NCBI RefSeq assembly: GCF_030954495.1
Contig: NZ_JAVHUW010000044.1
Coordinates: 22,560-86,559 of the forward strand
Source: Candidatus Desulfosporosinus nitrosoreducens
Lineage (GTDB): Bacteria; Bacillota; Desulfitobacteriia; Desulfitobacteriales; Desulfitobacteriaceae
Reading direction: 5' to 3'
DNA length: 64,000 nucleotides
Below are positions 61,201-64,000 of this stretch, piece after piece. Under the pieces are notes generated by a model. That model searched no databases and was not told the DNA's origin. It saw only the letters and a list, made by a program, of their open reading frames with translations. The translations under genes and the position numbers were made by a program. Within the stretch, counting starts at the first letter, position 1. Each line of letters opens with the position of its first letter.

Positions 61201-61872
61201 GCTTTAGGGCTCTTTGATTACGTTCGCCTGGATCATTTTCGCGGTTTTGAGGCTTATTGGGAGCTTGATGCCAGGGAAAAGACAGCGGTCAACGGCCGCT
61301 GGATGAAAGGGCCGGGGAAACGCTTTTTTGAAAGCCTGGCGGAGGAATTTGGCAGGCTGCCTTTTATTGCCGAGGATTTGGGGATCATTACGACGGAAGT
61401 TAACGTTCTGAAAAGGATTTTTGGTTTCCCGGGTATGAAAGTTCTTCAGTTCACCTCCATTGCAGAAATGACTGCAGGCGACAAGGATATCGTCTATTAC
61501 TCGGGAACTCACGACAACGATACTTTACTAGGTTGGTACAGATCCACGATTTTTACAAACCAAGAGGAACCTGAGGATGGGCAGGGAGTGTCGGAGGAAC
61601 AATCAGCACAGCAACCGGAACGCCGAACAGAAAAGGCAAAAAAGGCTTGCCGGAAGCTTATTGAAGATTTGTATCTGAGCGAAGCCGCTTGGGTCATTAC
61701 TCCGCTGCAAGACATTTTAGGCCTGGATACTGAGGCCCGAATGAACGTTCCCGGAACCGTTGCGGGAAACTGGCAATGGAAGCTGGATGAGAAGCTGCTG
61801 ACAGCAGAGGTGAAAGATTGGCTGCGTTCCTTAGCAAAAGTATCCCAAAGGCTGTCGCCAGGAAACTCTTGA
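58219..61872 (+). CDS. Fused GH13 alpha-glucanase and GH77 4-alpha-glucanotransferase
   Basis: A 1217-residue two-enzyme fusion. Residues 1-145 resemble a starch-binding/N domain; about 150-640 is a GH13 glucanase of neopullulanase/amylase type with nucleophile D370 (GWRLDVADEL), acid/base E399 (LIGEVWED) and GSHDRERI. A low-complexity linker rich in Gln, Thr and Gly (about 655-690) leads to a GH77 amylomaltase from about 705 to the end, with D1005 (VRLDHFRGF), E1052 (IAEDLG) and D1099 (GTHDND). Together they would trim and rearrange glucan chains released from glycogen. All catalytic residues are intact in both halves. No signal peptide, so it is intracellular. Last gene of the glycogen operon. 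Confidence 0.93.
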   Translation: MGFSAYHDSHDLAYRSPFGAVPCGQRILFRLEIYSADSVEGCFLRIWERDKEQLIPMIVQTEITGQGTGEETVPGAADGHALQSSEQKILFATEYQAPQDPGLVWYYFRISAGGQEFYYGNNNDCWGGEGRLGEKEPSSYQVTVYDPVEIPAWYQRGIMYQIYVDRFYYAQQNGSPLYSRKNTLWHTNWYDSPVYIKDEKGRVTDWDFFGGNLLGVIEKLPYLKELGISLIYFNPIFEAVSNHKYDTADYQRIDPMYGDEKLFERLVKEAKQYGIAVILDGVFSHTGSDSIYFNRYGTYPGLGAYQSADSSYYKWYQFKPHTQEYKSWWNVEDLPEVNKLEPSYQEFLFSAERGIVPQWMKKGIAGWRLDVADELPDEFIRKLRQTIKTINGEAVLIGEVWEDASNKQSYGKLRQYFWGHELDATMNYPFREIFLRFLLGQAGSNLVHQRVMSLYENYPRENFYGAMNIIGSHDRERILTLLGEAPSEEDLPESGRRTFKLPPQARELAVQRLKLISLIQMTFPGVPCVYYGDEAGVEGYSDPYNRGTYPWGREDKEILAWYKRIIRLRLEYESLQSGDFQSFCPEPDCYGFRRSGKDEEILVLINRHKTQTKEITLPRNWRYSLAQSPLIINLLDGETLSEPKMLTVPSTMGFQGLPDPQMAQCAQGTRGTQDTPNTRTFKLNPLSAQVLLNRYRQFSFPRQDLSRSCGVLMHLSSLPSKLGMGGLGPEAYRFIDCLVDCGQSLWQVLPLNPVGLGGSPYQSDSAFAGNLRLISLENLVQEGLLRADWLETLSGELLMPELFKEICLRQAYDAFLAQIQDEELNKSLPKSNYLSRRNYLNFQKDNREWLEDYALYRALKVYFGDTAWYDWEPGLALRNSDTLAEYSRQLAQEMEFNRFVQYTFYYQWQELRRYALAKQIKLIGDIPLFVAGDSCDVWVNRRFFKLEESGKPAKVAGVPPDYFSKTGQLWGNPVYDWDLLAAEDYIWWKQRIKLALGLFDYVRLDHFRGFEAYWELDAREKTAVNGRWMKGPGKRFFESLAEEFGRLPFIAEDLGIITTEVNVLKRIFGFPGMKVLQFTSIAEMTAGDKDIVYYSGTHDNDTLLGWYRSTIFTNQEEPEDGQGVSEEQSAQQPERRTEKAKKACRKLIEDLYLSEAAWVITPLQDILGLDTEARMNVPGTVAGNWQWKLDEKLLTAEVKDWLRSLAKVSQRLSPGNS

Positions 61873-61919
61873 CTCTTACCTTTGGTTAGCCTTTATCATG
61901 ATTCTTGAGGTGAGAAGAC

Positions 61920-62666
61920 ATGCAATTCACGGTGAAAGAAATTGCCAACTTAACAGGAACAACTGTAAAGACCCTCCATCATTATCATAAAATCGGTTTG
62001 CTAATGCCTTGTGAAATCAGCGGGTCCGGGTATCGTCTTTATGGGATGAAGGAGTTGGAACGCTTGCAGCAAATTTTATTTTACCGTGAACTTGATTTTT
62101 CCCTCAAGGATATTAAGAAGGCGCTGGAGGATGAACCGAGTCGACTGGAGTGTTTAAGAAAACAGCATGAGCTGCTTGATGCGCGCAGGCAGCGCTTGGA
62201 CTGTTTGTTTAAAACTTTGGCAGAGTCCATTGACTGCGCCGGGAAAGGGGAAATCATGGACAAAACAGCAATGTTTCAAGGGCTTAAGCACGAAGAATGG
62301 GAAAAGGCGCTTGCGGAGCAAAATGATTATCTCAAAGAAAAATATGGTTATGACATGATAAAAGACCGGGGAATTCAAGTGGAAGAGTTAAATGATAAAG
62401 CCCAAGAGGCTCAGTGGTTTTTAAAGAGCGTTTGCGCTGCTCTTCAAAATCGTTGGCCCGCAACAGATCAAAGGTTATATAATCTGTTGGAAGAACATCT
62501 GGATTTTTTGAACGGACATGGCCAGGAAATTGATAAAAGGGCCTTCGCCGGTCAGACCAGATTCTTTTTGGAAGATGAATTTCACAGAAATATGCTGGAG
62601 AGCATGCAATTAGGGCTTAGCTACTATCTCTGTTTCGCGGCGGAGACCTTTGCTGCTCTAAACTAA
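61920..62666 (+). CDS. MerR-family regulator with TipAS-like effector domain
   Basis: A 248-residue MerR regulator. The DNA-binding domain is typical (FTVKEIANLTGTTVKTLHHY, then HKIGLL and GYRLYGMKELERLQQI), a coiled coil follows (about 75-110), and a helical TipAS-like domain occupies about 130-245. TipAS domains bind peptide-type antibiotics or other small ligands. GTGAGAAG lies before the ATG. It is transcribed after the glycogen operon with a 47-bp gap; whether it regulates it is unknown. A decayed IS element begins about 80 bp downstream. Confidence 0.88.
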   Translation: MQFTVKEIANLTGTTVKTLHHYHKIGLLMPCEISGSGYRLYGMKELERLQQILFYRELDFSLKDIKKALEDEPSRLECLRKQHELLDARRQRLDCLFKTLAESIDCAGKGEIMDKTAMFQGLKHEEWEKALAEQNDYLKEKYGYDMIKDRGIQVEELNDKAQEAQWFLKSVCAALQNRWPATDQRLYNLLEEHLDFLNGHGQEIDKRAFAGQTRFFLEDEFHRNMLESMQLGLSYYLCFAAETFAALN

Positions 62667-62748
62667 CTAGGTATAAAATTTAGACATCAACTTAAAGGGG
62701 CTCTATAGCCAAAATTTAGCTAACTCTGTTTTACAGGGCCTTTTTCGT

Positions 62749-63500
62749 TTGATATTCATTTTGGAAGGACACAATCCTATTAGGGAAAAGAATTATTTTA
62801 CAAATGAGCAGGTACAACAATTAAATATGAATCCATACGTTAAAAAAGCAAGCAATAAAACTATTACATATTCCGATGATTTTAAGATCACATTTACCAA
62901 AAAATATTTAGAAGGCAATCCACCATCCGTTATTCTCAGGGAAATGGGGTTTAATCCACATATACGGGGTAAAAAGCGCATTGAGAGATTTATGGGAAAT
63001 ATATAAATATAAAGCTCGAGGAGACGATTTTAGCGATCAGAGAGGTGTTAATTCGGGATGTCTTTCACTTAAAGAAGAATTGACTGATAAAGAACGAATA
63101 GTAAGATTAGAAACAAAATAAAACACCTTAAACAAGAGAATGAGTTTTTAAAAATCGAATTTCTTGACAAGAAAGCCACCCTAGTAATGCGGCAGAAGCA
63201 GCACCGGAAGAAAAGTTCAACGTCATCCGAGAAATGACACTGCGGGACAATAATGAACTTAATATTTCTTGGTTGTGTGGAATTGCAGGCGTATCCAGGT
63301 CAGGTTATTATAGATGATTAACTACAGAAAATAAACGACAGCAACGTTGTGAACATGACCGAGAAGATTTTGAGCTTATCCTTGAAGCGTATCGTTTCCG
63401 TGGATATGATACTACATGTGTCTTCTACATATAAGAGTTCGCATGAACTAGAAGAAAATCAGCAGACTGATGAGAAAATTCAGCCCGTTCTGAATTCATC
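62749..63500 (+). pseudogene. Decayed IS3-family transposase (orfA and part of orfB)
   Basis: The first part encodes an IS3-type OrfA N terminus: NYFTNEQVQQLNMNPYVK, then ITYSDDFKITFTKKYLEG and HTH-like ILREMGFNPHIRGKKRIE, ending early at TAA 63004. Further pieces continue in other frames: SLKEELTDKERIVRLETK, LKQENEFLK, and then OrfB-like NVIREMTLRDNNELNISWLC, GIAGVSRSGYYR and FELILEAYRFRGYDTTCV, separated by stops and shifts. It cannot make a working transposase. Confidence 0.75.
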
Positions 63501-63617
63501 GAGGCTATCACCGTAGTGCCTTACATAGTTAGGAACTTGCAAACTGCACATATATTCGTTGAAGATATCCAATGATTTCATTAACTTTTCCATAAGTTAA
63601 TAGATATGAGTTTTAAA

Positions 63618-63667
63618 TAAAAGTACTGGAAATTGTATCCGCAGGGATACAATAACCCAGTGCTTTT
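63618..63667. terminator. Hairpin within the insertion-sequence debris
   Basis: AAAAG-TACTGG...ATTGTATCC-GCAG-GGATACAAT...CCAGTGCTTTT, a stem of about 20 bp with small bulges. It could terminate in either direction. Confidence 0.5.
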
Positions 63668-63702
63668 GTCATATTTTGATTTATAATGCTCCTTTTTCTA
63701 AC

Positions 63703-63742
63703 TTTCTATTTTATAGGGTCCATTTTATTTTGAGACAGCCTC
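63703..63742. mobile_element. Insertion-sequence terminal fragment
   Basis: The minus strand reads GAGGCTGTCTCAAAATAAAA followed by TGGACCCTATAAAATAGAAA, a sequence typical of IS ends in Clostridia. No transposase of this type is seen nearby, so only an end remains. The rest of 63500-63805 is AT-rich without a gene. Confidence 0.5.
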
Positions 63743-63805
63743 TTGATAAATATCAAAGAAACTAGATTTTGCAAGGGCTTAAAAGTAATTTTGAGGAATA
63801 TAATA

Positions 63806-64000
63806 CTAAGTTGCATATAACATATTAGATACTATCCAATCCCAACCTGTAATACTCCGAACTCTTAGAGGATCATTTTCTAAACTTACCAGTGTATCGC
63901 ACAACCGCAACTCAACGTGTTTTAGGGTGTTAAACAACTCATTACGAAATCCTTTTTCTCGAACTTCATCCCAAATCTGTTCGACCGGATTAAGTTCCGG
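63806..64000 (-). CDS. IS630-family transposase, C-terminal part (partial)
   Basis: Read from the right window edge, 64 residues end at TAG 63806. The visible part begins PELNPVEQIWDEVREKGF, the conserved C-terminal catalytic segment of IS630-family (Tc1/mariner-like) DDE transposases, where the third acidic residue is E7. The end is a normal length beyond that motif (SITGWDWIVSNM). The rest lies outside the window, so whether it is intact is unknown. Confidence 0.8.
   Translation of the reverse strand, partial: PELNPVEQIWDEVREKGFRNELFNTLKHVELRLCDTLVSLENDPLRVRSITGWDWIVSNMLYAT

Overview
The window looks like chromosome of an anaerobic, low-to-mid GC Firmicute of the Desulfitobacterium/Desulfosporosinus type (Clostridia, Peptococcaceae sensu lato). 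This is inferred from the gene content: a nickel CO dehydrogenase with CooF, CooA and a flavin oxidoreductase; a selenium-dependent xanthine-dehydrogenase-like protein and a probable selenocysteine glutaredoxin; HprK-controlled PTS; strong AGGAGG ribosome sites; many GTG/TTG starts; and GlgC/GlgD-type glycogen synthesis. No rRNA, tRNA or CRISPR array was seen. The species assignment is an inference.

Layout. 1-3.2 kb: end of a DeoR-type regulator and two DegT-family sugar aminotransferases. 3.4-7.75 kb: membrane-anchored methyltransferase facing a probable TetR remnant, a flavin reductase-like protein, and a LysR regulator divergent from a YjeH-like amino-acid exporter. 7.75-12.9 kb: a probable sigma-54 promoter with upstream repeats drives two paralogous hydantoinase/oxoprolinase-type ASKHA proteins separated by a DUF1638 protein. 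12.8-17.5 kb (minus strand): CO module, with a CooA-like CO sensor gene followed by cooF, cooS and an NAD(P)H oxidoreductase gene; every CODH active-site residue is present.

17.8-27 kb: one long PTS operon of mannitol-family EIICB, MtlR-type activator, EIIA, 1-phosphofructokinase, SorE/YggP-like dehydrogenase, then the general PTS genes HPr and EI, then HPr kinase. 27.1-30.9 kb: FNR-like palindrome, polyferredoxin, fused [2Fe-2S]/molybdopterin hydroxylase and an unknown small protein. 31.1-33.2 kb: NiaR repressor divergent from the NiaP nicotinate transporter with a perfect palindrome between them. 33.3-34.3 kb: a D-2-hydroxyacid dehydrogenase. 34.5-39 kb: a heterodimeric ABC exporter and a 75-residue glutaredoxin whose active-site first cysteine is an in-frame TGA followed by a SECIS-like hairpin. 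39.1-39.6 kb: about 500 bp of apparently non-coding DNA with a degenerate 43-nt periodic motif and a strong terminator, a candidate structured RNA.

39.7-48.9 kb: DUF202 protein, Ca2+/H+ antiporter flanked by two copies of a palindromic repeat, a PadR-controlled ABC efflux operon whose first gene may start at ATT, a minimal SufC-SufB pair, an alpha/beta hydrolase and an HtrA protease. 49.1-49.3 kb: a fluoride (crcB) riboswitch with its own promoter and terminator but no fluoride exporter behind it. 49.9-61.9 kb: a complete glycogen operon (glgB, glgP, glgC, glgD, glgA, and a GH13-GH77 fusion). 61.9-64 kb: a MerR regulator followed by decayed IS3-family, IS-end and IS630-family remnants.

The most notable items are the selenocysteine glutaredoxin, the periodic RNA candidate, the orphan fluoride riboswitch, and the sigma-54-driven duplicated hydantoinase/DUF1638 operon.
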